Assembly: GCA_017518735.1 (NCBI GenBank)
Contig: JAFWTY010000022.1
Span: forward strand, 1-64,000
From: Lachnospiraceae bacterium
GTDB taxonomy: Bacteria; Bacillota; Clostridia; Lachnospirales; Lachnospiraceae
Reading direction: 5' to 3'
DNA: 64,000 nt
How positions within the stretch are numbered: the stretch's first letter is position 1; the number at the start of each line of letters is the position of its first letter. The notes below the pieces were generated by a model. The model was not told the DNA's origin, made no database searches, and saw only the letters and a program-made list of their open reading frames with translations. Both the position numbers and the translations under genes were made by a program. Positions 23,508 through 31,987 of this stretch are shown in pieces.

Positions 23508-25136
23508 ATGAAGAATAAATTTTTGAAGAAAGTGGCTGCAGTCGGACTTGCAGCAATCAGTACAGTGGGATTGTTCGCAGGCTGCACCAAGAACGGAGGA
23601 TCCGCTTCCGCAGGTGGAAACGGCGAACAGATTTACAGAACCCTGGACGAGATTAAAGAGAGCGGAACCATCAACATCGGTGTTTTCTCCGATAAGTCTC
23701 CGTTCGGATATGTAGATGAAAACGGTGAGTATCAGGGATACGATGTATACTTCGGCAACCGGATCGGTGCAGACCTCGGAGTGGAAATCAACTATGTATC
23801 CACCGAAGCAGCAAGCCGTATCGAATACTTAAAGACCGGTAAGGTAGACATCGTACTTGCTAACTTTACCGTAACCGAAGAAAGAGCAGAAGAAGTTGAT
23901 TTCGCTCTTCCTTATATGAACGTAGCACTTGGTGTTGTATCCCATGACGATCACGTCATTACCGACTTAAGCCAGATCAAGGAAGATGAGCAGGTAATCG
24001 TAATCTCCGGTACTACCGCAGAGACCTACCTTGAAAAGAACAACCCGGAAATCCAGTTACAGAAGTTTGATACCTATGCAGCTGCAAAAAGTGCTTTTGA
24101 AAACGGTACCGGCGTAGCATGGGCAAACGATAACACCGAAGTTATTGCGTTTGCGATTGAGAACGCAGGTTACACCGTAGGTATTGATTCTTTAGGCAGC
24201 CAGGACACCATCGCACCTGCAGTAACCAAGGGTAACACCACATTACTTAACTGGTTAAATGATGAAATCAAAGCACTCGGTGAAGAGAGATTCTTCCATG
24301 CAGATTATGAAGCAACTTTGGTAGATACTTACGGTCTTGATTATGAAGACACCCTTGTAGTGGAAGGTGGCGTTGTAGCCGGAGCAGAAGCAGTGGAAGA
24401 AAAGGGAACCATTACCGTAGCCGCATCTCCTACCCCTCATGCTGAGATTCTTACCGAAGCAGGAAAGATTCTTGCAAAAGAAGGATGGATCCTCGAAGTA
24501 ATCGAATTTGAAGATTATGTTCAGCCGAACCTTGTAGTGGAAGACGGCGAAATCGATGCAAACTATTTCCAGCACGTACCTTACCTTGACAACTTCAACG
24601 AAGAAAAAGGAACTCATCTGGTATCCATCGCAGGCATTCACTATGAACCCTTCGGCATTTATCCCGGAACCAAATCTTCTTTAGCTGACATCGCGAAGGG
24701 AGACGTTATTGCAGTACCCAACGATACCACCAATGAAGCAAGAGCATTACTTTTACTTCAGGATAACGGAATCATCAAGTTAAAAGACGGTGCAGGTCTT
24801 GAAGCAACCGTACTTGACATCGTAGACAATCCTTACGACATCAAGATCCAGGAACTTGAGGCAGCTCAGGTATCCAGAGTAAAAGATGAAGTTGCATTCG
24901 TGGTATTAAACGGAAACTATGCACTTGAAGCAGGTTTCTCCGTAGGAAAGGATTCCATCGCTTATGAGAAATCCGATTCCGATGCAGCAAAGACCTACGT
25001 AAATGTTCTTGTTGTAAAAGAAGGCAACGAAAACAACGAAGGCTTGCAGGCACTTGCAAGAGTTTTAAAATCCGATGAGATTAAAACCTTCATCGAGAAC
25101 ACCTACGACGGAGCAGTAGTACCCTTCGTAGAGTAA
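23508..25136 (+). CDS. Lipoprotein fusing a family-3 cystine-type binding domain to MetQ
   Basis: 542 aa. Signal peptide with lipobox LFAGC (lipid Cys26). Residues about 48-285 are a family-3 solute-binding domain like cystine binders (SGTINIGVFSDKSPFGYVDE, GYDVYFGNRIGADLG, VDIVLANFTVTEERAEEVDF). Residues about 299-542 are an NlpA/MetQ domain (TITVAASPTPHAEIL, IDANYFQHVPYLDNFN, IAVPNDTTNEARALLLL). Both domains look complete. The genes behind encode both a MetNI importer and a polar amino acid importer, so one tethered lipoprotein may feed two channels, for cystine-like and methionine-like ligands. ATG 23508 has AAAGGAG upstream; the frame extends 69 bases further without a signal sequence. 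Confidence 0.9.
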   Translation: MKNKFLKKVAAVGLAAISTVGLFAGCTKNGGSASAGGNGEQIYRTLDEIKESGTINIGVFSDKSPFGYVDENGEYQGYDVYFGNRIGADLGVEINYVSTEAASRIEYLKTGKVDIVLANFTVTEERAEEVDFALPYMNVALGVVSHDDHVITDLSQIKEDEQVIVISGTTAETYLEKNNPEIQLQKFDTYAAAKSAFENGTGVAWANDNTEVIAFAIENAGYTVGIDSLGSQDTIAPAVTKGNTTLLNWLNDEIKALGEERFFHADYEATLVDTYGLDYEDTLVVEGGVVAGAEAVEEKGTITVAASPTPHAEILTEAGKILAKEGWILEVIEFEDYVQPNLVVEDGEIDANYFQHVPYLDNFNEEKGTHLVSIAGIHYEPFGIYPGTKSSLADIAKGDVIAVPNDTTNEARALLLLQDNGIIKLKDGAGLEATVLDIVDNPYDIKIQELEAAQVSRVKDEVAFVVLNGNYALEAGFSVGKDSIAYEKSDSDAAKTYVNVLVVKEGNENNEGLQALARVLKSDEIKTFIENTYDGAVVPFVE

Positions 25137-25143
25137 GAATAAT

Positions 25144-25183
25144 AAATCTCTCCCTCCGGCCCATCTGCCGGCGGGAGAGATTT
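25144..25183 (+). promoter_or_regulatory. Intercistronic hairpin after the binding-protein gene
   Basis: An 11-bp stem (AAATCTCTCCC with GGGAGAGATTT) capped by a second stem CCGGC/GCCGG. No T-run follows, so it is more likely a 3'-end stabiliser or partial terminator that raises binding-protein mRNA over the transporter genes. Confidence 0.65.
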
Positions 25184-25203
25184 GAAAGTGATAGGAAGAG
25201 AAA

Positions 25204-25980
25204 ATGTCAATTATCGAGATTAACAATGTGAGCAAAACCTTTGATGCCAAAAAGAGCAATATCCATGCTCTTCAAAACATCACACTCTCCGTGGAAGAGG
25301 GAGAAATTTTTGGTGTAATCGGCCTTTCCGGTGCCGGTAAATCCACCCTGGTTCGCTGTATGAATCTGCTGGAAAAGCCGACCGAAGGTGAAGTCATCGT
25401 AGACGGAAAGAACCTTGTTGCATTACCGGCCAAAGAGCTTCGTCTTATGCGAAGAGAAATCGGAATGATTTTCCAGCATTTTAATCTTCTGATGCAGAGA
25501 AACGTTCTGGATAATGTCTGTTTTCCCATGGAAATTGCGGGCGTAAGGAAACGCGAAGCAAGGGAAAAAGCGAAGAAGTATCTGGATATCGTGGGCCTTT
25601 CGGAGAAGGCCAAAGCATATCCCGTTCAGCTATCCGGCGGACAGAAGCAGCGAGTGGCGATTGCCAGAACACTTGCATCCAACCCCCGGATTATTTTGTG
25701 TGATGAGGCAACTTCGGCGCTTGATCCGCAGACGACGGGCACCATATTAAGCCTTTTAAAACAGATCAACAAAGACTATGGAATTACAGTTGTAGTCATA
25801 ACGCATGAAATGAGAGTTGTGGAGGAAATATGTGACAGAGTTGCGGTACTCGACCACGGAAAACTCGCGGAGATCGGTCCTGTTAAGGAAGTTTTTGATA
25901 ATCCGAAAACCAATGCCGCCAAGAGCCTGCTTTTGGAGCGGAAAATAAGAGAACTGGAGGATGTGGCAGATGGAATTTAA
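25204..25980 (+). CDS. metN: Methionine-type ABC importer ATPase lacking the NIL domain
   Basis: 258 aa. Walker A GLSGAGKST, Q-loop FQHFNLL, signature [13 protein letters not shown], Walker B ILCDEATSALDP, switch His in VVVITHEM. The ATPase core is MetN-like (LMRREIGMIFQHFNLL, VLDNVCFPMEIAG). MetN proteins usually have about 340 aa with a C-terminal NIL (C2) domain that binds methionine and shuts the transporter off. Here the protein ends at the nucleotide-binding domain, so this allosteric brake is absent. It overlaps metI by 11 bases. Confidence 0.88.
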   Translation: MSIIEINNVSKTFDAKKSNIHALQNITLSVEEGEIFGVIGLSGAGKSTLVRCMNLLEKPTEGEVIVDGKNLVALPAKELRLMRREIGMIFQHFNLLMQRNVLDNVCFPMEIAGVRKREAREKAKKYLDIVGLSEKAKAYPVQLSGGQKQRVAIARTLASNPRIILCDEATSALDPQTTGTILSLLKQINKDYGITVVVITHEMRVVEEICDRVAVLDHGKLAEIGPVKEVFDNPKTNAAKSLLLERKIRELEDVADGI

Positions 25981-26635
25981 AGATATGTTCAAAATGCTTG
26001 CCGACGGTACCTGGGATACGCTCTACATGGTGTTGATTTCCACACTTCTTGGTTACGTTGTGGGACTGCCGCTCGGTGTTTTGCTTACAATTACGGATGT
26101 GGACGGAATCAGTCCGAACAAAGTCGTTTATAAGATTCTGGATGTGATCATCAATGTCACAAGAAGTATTCCGTTTCTGATTCTGCTGATTTTAATCATG
26201 CCCTTCACGAAACTTGTGGTCGGTAAAAGCTACGGCACCACGGCAACCATCGTACCTTTAACCATTGCAGCGGCTCCGTTGATCGCGAGAATGGTGGAAA
26301 GTTCCTTAAAGGAAGTGGACAAAGGCGTGATTGAAGCCGCATTCAGTATGGGGGCAAGCGGTTTTACGATTATCCGCAAAGTCCTTGTAACCGAAGCCAG
26401 AACGTCCTTACTGGTCGGGGTAACGATTGCTCTCGGTACCATCTTAGGATACTCCGCTATGGCCGGTGTTATCGGCGGAGGCGGACTCGGCGACATCGCA
26501 ATAAGGTATGGCTATTATCGGTACGAAACCGGAATCATGATCGTTACCGTTGCGGTACTGGTAATCCTTATGCAGATCCTGCAGTGGGCAGGCATGCTGC
26601 TTTCGAAAAAAATAGACAAGCGAAGAGGAAAGTAA
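25970..26635 (+). CDS. metI: Methionine-type ABC importer permease
   Basis: 221 aa, five hydrophobic segments, with the MetI signature region SIPFLILLILIMPFTKLVVG and the coupling helix EAAFSMGASGFTIIRKVLVTEA. ATG 25970 is chosen over ATG 25961 because GGAGG at 25956-25960 is directly adjacent to the earlier codon but well spaced from the later. Starts inside the end of metN. Confidence 0.9.
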   Translation: MEFKDMFKMLADGTWDTLYMVLISTLLGYVVGLPLGVLLTITDVDGISPNKVVYKILDVIINVTRSIPFLILLILIMPFTKLVVGKSYGTTATIVPLTIAAAPLIARMVESSLKEVDKGVIEAAFSMGASGFTIIRKVLVTEARTSLLVGVTIALGTILGYSAMAGVIGGGGLGDIAIRYGYYRYETGIMIVTVAVLVILMQILQWAGMLLSKKIDKRRGK

Positions 26636-26637
26636 AA

Positions 26638-27297
26638 ATGAACTGGGAAGTCATCGGCTCGTATCTTCCGCTTTTTTGGAAGGCAATGTGGCTGACATTG
26701 CAAATAGGGTGGATCGGAATAGCATTCGCAACTTTGATCGGAATACTCGTTGCCATTGTCCGTTTCTATAAGGTCCCGGTGGCAAGCCAGATTGCCGGCG
26801 TGTATATTGAACTTTTCCGTAATACGCCGCTTCTCGTGCAGTTATTCTTCCTCTATTTCGCTCTTCCGAAACTCGGAATTCCGATGCGCGCAGACTTCAC
26901 CGGCGCAATGGGACTTGCCCTTCTCGGCGGAGCATATATGGCCGAGACGTTTCGAAGCGGTCTTGAGTCCGTGGCCAAAATACAAACCGAAAGTGCCGCA
27001 TCGCTTGGCATGAACAAAAGCCAGACCGTCTGGCACATCATTTTTCCGCAGGCTTTTGCAAGAAGCGTTCCGTCGTTTGTGGCGAACGTCATTTTCCTCT
27101 TAAAAGAGACCAGCGTTTTCTCCGCCATCAGCCTGATGGATTTAATGTTTACCGCCAAGGACTTAATCGGACTTTATTATAAAACGACAGAGTGCCTGGT
27201 TTTGCTGGTATTCTTTTATGCACTGATTCTGATTCCGGTCTCCGTCCTCGGCGACCGTCTGGAAAGGAGGGTGCGCCATGCAGAATTTGGGGATTGA
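26638..27297 (+). CDS. Polar amino acid ABC permease 1
   Basis: 219 aa, His/Glu/Gln/Arg/opine-type (PAAT) permease: IELFRNTPLLVQLFFLYFALP near the first third and the EAA-loop SAASLGMNKSQTVWHIIFPQAFARSVPS. It works with permease 2 as a heterodimeric channel. RBS GAGGAAAG before ATG 26638, two bases after metI. Confidence 0.9.
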   Translation: MNWEVIGSYLPLFWKAMWLTLQIGWIGIAFATLIGILVAIVRFYKVPVASQIAGVYIELFRNTPLLVQLFFLYFALPKLGIPMRADFTGAMGLALLGGAYMAETFRSGLESVAKIQTESAASLGMNKSQTVWHIIFPQAFARSVPSFVANVIFLLKETSVFSAISLMDLMFTAKDLIGLYYKTTECLVLLVFFYALILIPVSVLGDRLERRVRHAEFGD

Positions 27298-27958
27298 TGT
27301 ACTTTTTAAAGGATCCAATATGATGCGACTCCTCGGAGGACTCTGGGTATCCTTAAGAATCAGTCTGATTGCGGTTTTCTTCAGCGTCATCCTCGGCGTA
27401 CCGCTGGGAATTCTGATGAGCCGCAATTCCAGAATCATCAGGGCGATTACGAGACTTTACCTGGAAATTGTGCGGATCATGCCGCAAATGGTTCTTTTGT
27501 TTATTGTATTTTTCGGCACCACAAGAGTGTTCGGCTGGAACCTGGATGCGGAAGTGGCATCGGTGATTGTGTTCTCTTTCTGGGGATGCGCGGAGATGTC
27601 GGACCTTGTCAGGGGAGCGCTGATCAGCATTCCGAAGCACCAGTATGAAAGCGCGAAAGCGCTTGGCATGAATTCGTTTGCCGTCTTTTTCTTCATCATT
27701 CTGCCGCAGACCATCAGAAGGCTTCTGCCTTTGTCCATCAACCTGGTGACGAGAATGATTAAGACAACGTCTCTGGTCATGATGATCGGTGTCGTGGAAG
27801 TGTTGAAAGTCGGTCAGCAGATTATCGAAGCGAACCGTACTTCCTCGCCGAATGCGGCGTTCGGCGTTTACGGAACCGTATTTTTACTGTATTTTATCGG
27901 CTGCTGGCCCATCAGTATGCTGTCGAAATATCTGGAGAAGAAGTGGAAAAACGATTAA
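27278..27958 (+). CDS. Polar amino acid ABC permease 2
   Basis: 226 aa PAAT permease with [21 protein letters not shown] and the EAA-loop [22 protein letters not shown]. It overlaps permease 1 by 20 bases, its AAAGGAGG lying within that gene. Tight coupling indicates equal production of both halves. Confidence 0.9.
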   Translation: MQNLGIDVLFKGSNMMRLLGGLWVSLRISLIAVFFSVILGVPLGILMSRNSRIIRAITRLYLEIVRIMPQMVLLFIVFFGTTRVFGWNLDAEVASVIVFSFWGCAEMSDLVRGALISIPKHQYESAKALGMNSFAVFFFIILPQTIRRLLPLSINLVTRMIKTTSLVMMIGVVEVLKVGQQIIEANRTSSPNAAFGVYGTVFLLYFIGCWPISMLSKYLEKKWKND

Positions 27959-27983
27959 GTTGATTTCCTTGCGGAGTATGAAA

Positions 27984-28754
27984 ATGAGTAAAAAAGAAGA
28001 AATCATCAGAGTGGATCATATTACCAAACGATATGACGAAAATGCCGTCCTGGATGACTTTTCCCTTTCCGTACATGAAGGGGAAGTCGTGGTGATCGTC
28101 GGCCCGTCCGGCTGCGGAAAGAGTACGATTCTTCGTATCATGAACGGCTTAGAGCCGATTCAGAAAGGAGAGGTAACCTACCGCGGAGAGAAGGTGGACG
28201 GGAAGCTTGGAAGCATTACGAGGATACGTGAAAAGGTGGGCATGGTGTTCCAAAGCTATGAGCTTTTCCCGCACAAAACGATTCTGCAAAACGTCATGCT
28301 GGCTCCTCTTTTGGTACAGAAAAGAGACCGTAAGGAAGTCAAAGAAGAGGCGCTGCAGCTTCTTGCCAGAGTCGGTCTTTCGGAGAAAAAGAATGCGTAT
28401 CCGAGACAGCTTTCCGGCGGTCAGAAGCAGCGTGTTGCGATTGTAAGGGCGCTTGCGATGCACCCGGAGGTACTGCTTTTTGATGAGGTTACCGCGGCAC
28501 TTGACCCGGAAATGGTAAGGGAAGTTCTGGATGTTTTATTGTCCCTTGCCAAGGAAGGCAAAACGATGGTGATTGTTACGCACGAAATGAGTTTTGCAAA
28601 GGCCGTTGCGGACAGAGTGATTTTCTTGGACGGCGGACATCTGGAAGAAGAAGGCACGGCGTCGGAGTTTTTTGATCATCCGAAGACCGAACGCGCGAAG
28701 CAGTTTTTACACACATTCACCTACGACAAAGTAGAAAGAGAGGAAGAAAGATGA
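27984..28754 (+). CDS. Polar amino acid ABC ATPase
   Basis: 256 aa. Walker [11 protein letters not shown]-loop FQSYELF, signature [16 protein letters not shown], Walker [14 protein letters not shown], switch His VIVTHEMS. GlnQ/TcyN-like. ATG 27984 is favoured over ATG 27978 by spacing from GGAG at 27973. This is the second ATPase of the operon, so MetNI and this permease pair each have their own motor while sharing the fused lipoprotein. Confidence 0.9.
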   Translation: MSKKEEIIRVDHITKRYDENAVLDDFSLSVHEGEVVVIVGPSGCGKSTILRIMNGLEPIQKGEVTYRGEKVDGKLGSITRIREKVGMVFQSYELFPHKTILQNVMLAPLLVQKRDRKEVKEEALQLLARVGLSEKKNAYPRQLSGGQKQRVAIVRALAMHPEVLLFDEVTAALDPEMVREVLDVLLSLAKEGKTMVIVTHEMSFAKAVADRVIFLDGGHLEEEGTASEFFDHPKTERAKQFLHTFTYDKVEREEER

Positions 28755-29971
28755 CGATGCTGCAGGATATCAAAGAGTATATTAAAAGCGGTGAGAGCAG
28801 GGACCAGAACCTTGGCCTTGAAATTGAGCACTTCATTGTGGATGCAAGCGGAAACCAGATTTCTTTTGAAGAAATCAGCAATCTGATTTTCGAGGTCGGA
28901 AACCGTCTGGGTGCGGAAATCCATTACATGGACGGATATCCGGTCGGATACTATAACGGCGAATATGCAACGAGTCTGGAACCCGCCTGCCAGTTTGAGA
29001 TCAGTATCAATCCGTATTCCGAGTTAAAAGACATAGCGGAAGTGTATCACAAATTCCGCAGCCTGTGGGATCCGATATTTAAGGAGCACGGGTATCATTT
29101 TGAAAACGGCGGAAACTTAGCCAAAGTGGAGAGCGGAGAGATTGTTCCCTCTGAGATTCCGCTTTCGCCGAAATCCAGATACAAATACATGAACCGCTAT
29201 TTTGAAAGCAGCGGCAAATACGGCAAGTACATGATGAGAGCATCCGCTTCCACGCAGATATCCATCGATTATGCATCGGAGGAGGATCTGGTGAAGAAAC
29301 TGCGCGTTTTGCAGAAAATCTCTCCGGTCCTGATGATCATGATGGAGAATAAATCCGTGGAAAAATCCACGCTCGACGATCCTTCCAAAACCCATCTTCT
29401 TCGCATTCAGGAGTGGGACGATCTGGATCCTGAGCGTACGGGGTATCTGAGCGGATCGTTAAATGAGGATTTCGGCTATGAGAAGATGGCGGGATTAATC
29501 TATCATACGCCGTTAATTCTTCTGACCGACAACGGAAAAACTATCGATGTAGGACATTTGAGTGCGGAAGAACTTGTGAAGAAACATTTCATCGAGGAAA
29601 ACGGACTGGATGAGAAGCGCAAAACGAAGCTGATCGAGCATTTTATGTCCATGGGATTTTTCCATTTCCGTGTGAAGAAATATATCGAGATCCGTGTTGC
29701 GGACAGCGTTCCGATCGAGAAGGCGCTCGGATATACGGCACTTGTCAAGGGACTGATTTATAACGCGCAGACACTGGACTATCTGGACAGGGAACTTGGG
29801 AAGATCAAAACCATACCTGAGATCAATAAGGCCGTGGAGGAAATCGAGAAAGATGGTTTCAATGCACTGATTTATAATGGCAGGACCGCGGCAGAGTGGG
29901 CAAGTCAGTTAAAAGAGCTTGCCGGAAAGAATCTCTTTGAAGACGAGAGGAAATATTTGGAGTATGTGTGA
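28751..29971 (+). CDS. Glutamate-cysteine ligase, GCS2 family
   Basis: 406 aa. It belongs to the GCS2 ATP-grasp-like carboxylate-amine ligases (plant GCL, EgtA, YbdK): [22 protein letters not shown] at the start (metal Glu residues), [52 protein letters not shown]. It likely forms gamma-glutamyl-cysteine. No glutathione synthetase is in the window, so the end product may be gamma-Glu-Cys or a gamma-glutamyl-tagged Cys derivative. Four-base overlap with the ATPase gene. Finding it in a sulfur amino acid import operon supports Cys as substrate. Confidence 0.85.
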   Translation: MTMLQDIKEYIKSGESRDQNLGLEIEHFIVDASGNQISFEEISNLIFEVGNRLGAEIHYMDGYPVGYYNGEYATSLEPACQFEISINPYSELKDIAEVYHKFRSLWDPIFKEHGYHFENGGNLAKVESGEIVPSEIPLSPKSRYKYMNRYFESSGKYGKYMMRASASTQISIDYASEEDLVKKLRVLQKISPVLMIMMENKSVEKSTLDDPSKTHLLRIQEWDDLDPERTGYLSGSLNEDFGYEKMAGLIYHTPLILLTDNGKTIDVGHLSAEELVKKHFIEENGLDEKRKTKLIEHFMSMGFFHFRVKKYIEIRVADSVPIEKALGYTALVKGLIYNAQTLDYLDRELGKIKTIPEINKAVEEIEKDGFNALIYNGRTAAEWASQLKELAGKNLFEDERKYLEYV

Positions 29972-30737
29972 ACTTTTTGGGGTAACGGCAAACCGTAAAA
30001 TCAATATCAATTCCTACCTGCATAAGTTTTTCAGGCACTCGAAGGTACAGCCGGACGGGTGGGGACTGGCTTTGTTTGACGACGGAAACATCACTATCGA
30101 GAAAGAGCCTGTGAAAGCAAGTACAAGTAAATATCTGGAACACCGCCTTGAGGGAAAGATACAGAGTGCGCGAATGATGGCGCATATCCGAAGGGCGACC
30201 ATGGGAGAAGTCAATTACAACAATACGCATCCGTTTACGGCATTTGATGAGTCCGGAAGACGCTGGGTAATGGTGCATAACGGAACGATTTTCGATGCAC
30301 CGGGACTGTCCCAATACCAGTATTCCCAGCAGGGAAGCACGGACAGCGAACGAATACTGCTTTATATCGTGGATCGGATCAATCACGGATTCATGCAGGA
30401 TCCATGCGGGTTTGACGTGAATGAAAGACTTGCGTTGATTGATGAAATTGTTCTTTGCATCGTACCCGGAAACAAACTGAATTTCCTTTTATTTGATGGT
30501 GATTACTTCTATGTTCACAAGAACGAGAAAGGTACGTTATATACATTGGAAAAACCGGGAATTGTGTTCTTTGCGACCAGACCCATCGATAATGAAGACT
30601 GGAAGGAACTTCCGATGAACCGGCTTTTGGTTTATAAAGACGGCAAACTGGTTTATACGGGAACGCCCCATAATCACGAATATGTTTACGACGAAGAACA
30701 GATGAAGCACATATTCCTGGATTACGCGGCATTGTGA
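29964..30737 (+). CDS. Class II glutamine amidotransferase-like protein (YafJ/EgtC type)
   Basis: 257 aa, a stand-alone N-terminal-nucleophile amidohydrolase domain with Cys2 exposed after Met removal ([10 protein letters not shown]). It keeps DGWGLALFDD, AHIRRATMGEVNYNNTHPF (Arg and substrate loop) and the WVMVHNGTI oxyanion Asn. No synthetase domain is attached. EgtC, a relative, cleaves gamma-glutamyl from hercynylcysteine sulfoxide. Because the gene overlaps the glutamate-cysteine ligase gene by eight bases, a matched pair that adds and removes a gamma-glutamyl group is plausible. Function is inferred. Confidence 0.8.
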   Translation: MCELFGVTANRKININSYLHKFFRHSKVQPDGWGLALFDDGNITIEKEPVKASTSKYLEHRLEGKIQSARMMAHIRRATMGEVNYNNTHPFTAFDESGRRWVMVHNGTIFDAPGLSQYQYSQQGSTDSERILLYIVDRINHGFMQDPCGFDVNERLALIDEIVLCIVPGNKLNFLLFDGDYFYVHKNEKGTLYTLEKPGIVFFATRPIDNEDWKELPMNRLLVYKDGKLVYTGTPHNHEYVYDEEQMKHIFLDYAAL

Positions 30738-30777
30738 CACCTGGTATTTTGGTCATTATTCTTCAAAGGAGAAATAT

Positions 30778-31683
30778 ATGAACATCAATCAGATTAAATA
30801 TGTATTGAAAGTGGCAGAGTCCTCATCCATGCGAGAGGCGGCAACGGATTTATATATTTCCCAACCGGCCCTTTCCGCCAGCATCCGTGAACTTGAAGAA
30901 GAACTCGGTATTCTGATTTTTGAAAGAAGCAATAAGGGCGTTTCGGTTACGGAAGAGGGCAGGGAGTTTCTGGTTTATGCCAAGAAGGTTCTGGGCCAGT
31001 ACGAAGTTCTGGAAGAAAGATACCTCCCGGGAAGCAAGGATAAGGAACGCTTCTCGGTATCGACACAGCATTACAATTTTGCCATCAAATCCTTTACGAA
31101 GGTAATTCAAAAATATAACCCGGAGAAATACATTTTCTCCATTCACGAAACGAGAACGCGCAAGGTCCTCGAAAACGTAAGGGACTTAAAAAGCGAGGTG
31201 GGAATCGTTTCCTATACGGATTCCAACAGGGAACTGATTCAGAAACTTTTAAAGGAATACGGACTCGAATTCACGCCTTTGATGCAGCGTCAGACCTATA
31301 TTTATGTTTGGAAAAACCACAAATTCGCCAAAAGGAAAACCATTTCCATCGAAGAGTTAAAAGATTATCCCTGCGTTTCTTTCGATCAAAGCGATGAAAG
31401 TAATTTCTATTTAACGGAAGAAGCTATGGCGGACTATGAATTTGATAAAACCATCAAATCCGCGGACCGTGCAACGACGATGGAAATCATTGCGGAACTG
31501 GGAGGATACTCCATCGGCTCGGGAATGCTTTCAGAAGAGGATGCGATTTTAAAAGGCCTGGTATCCATTAAGTTAAAGGAAGAAGATCCTCTGACCATCG
31601 GATACATTAGCCGTAAAGGAAGTAAGCTTTCAAAGTACGGAGAGACCTATATTGAGGAGTTGGAAAAGTACAAAGAGTTGTGA
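30778..31683 (+). CDS. LysR-family regulator of the sulfur locus
   Basis: 301 aa. N-terminal winged helix (MNINQIKYVLKVAESSSMRE, ISQPALSASIRELEEELGILIFER), then a LysR substrate-binding fold (about 90-295). Preceded by AAAGGAG 40 bases after the previous gene, so partly co-transcribed. Two ATAAG-N5-CTTAT dyads follow directly, before the operon it presumably activates. By position it resembles Bacillus AscR (YtlI) or CysL; the effector cannot be read from sequence. Confidence 0.9.
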   Translation: MNINQIKYVLKVAESSSMREAATDLYISQPALSASIRELEEELGILIFERSNKGVSVTEEGREFLVYAKKVLGQYEVLEERYLPGSKDKERFSVSTQHYNFAIKSFTKVIQKYNPEKYIFSIHETRTRKVLENVRDLKSEVGIVSYTDSNRELIQKLLKEYGLEFTPLMQRQTYIYVWKNHKFAKRKTISIEELKDYPCVSFDQSDESNFYLTEEAMADYEFDKTIKSADRATTMEIIAELGGYSIGSGMLSEEDAILKGLVSIKLKEEDPLTIGYISRKGSKLSKYGETYIEELEKYKEL

Positions 31684-31762
31684 TAAGTTTTGCTTATCAC
31701 AGATGATAAAAACCATTGAATTTTCAAAACATATCAAACATGTTAGTATAAGTTCATCTTAT
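31680..31762. promoter_or_regulatory. Two LysR-type boxes and promoter region
   Basis: GTGATAAG-N5-CTTATCAC (31680-31700) and ATAAG-N5-CTTAT (31748-31762) share the core ATAAG-N5-CTTAT, a T-N11-A style LysR box. Their centres are 65 bases apart, about six helical turns. A candidate -35 TTTTCA (31722-31727) and -10 TAGTAT (31745-31750) lie between and over the second. The first dyad overlaps the LysR stop. Confidence 0.6.
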
Positions 31763-31780
31763 GAAAGGAGTGTGCCAACA

Positions 31781-31900
31781 ATGAAGCACTTAGCATTTGG
31801 AAAATCAAATACAGTCATGTGTTATCGAATGCTTTTGTCCCGGGCGTATTATGCGGCAGGGGTGTGCGACTGCGTTGTTGTGCATCGAAAGGATTCGTAA
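31781..31900 (+). CDS. Cys-codon leader peptide 2
   Basis: 39 aa ORF with AAAGGAG upstream. Cys codons at 14, 29 and 31 (NTVMCYRML; GVCDC). As in leader 1, the first Cys is codon 14 and follows Met. It is unlike any protein family I know, and a terminator comes 28 bases after its stop. It heads the peptidase-transporter-GST-lyase operon. Confidence 0.65.
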   Translation: MKHLAFGKSNTVMCYRMLLSRAYYAAGVCDCVVVHRKDS

Positions 31901-31960
31901 GTAGAAGACTGCGAAAGAATGTCGTTTGCCCGGGAGCAATTCTGCTGCCCGGGTTTTTTT
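31838..31960 (+). promoter_or_regulatory. Transcription attenuator of leader 2
   Basis: The terminator pairs 31928-31938 (GCCCGGGAGCA) with 31943-31953 (one bulge), followed by seven T. TCCCGGGC inside the leader gene (31838-31845) is perfectly complementary to GCCCGGGA (31928-31935). The antiterminator segment starts 16 bases after Cys codon 14, just beyond the footprint of a ribosome stalled there. The sequence differs from leader 1 but the layout is the same. Confidence 0.65.
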
Positions 31961-31987
31961 ATGCCATCAAACCAAAGAGAATGAAAC

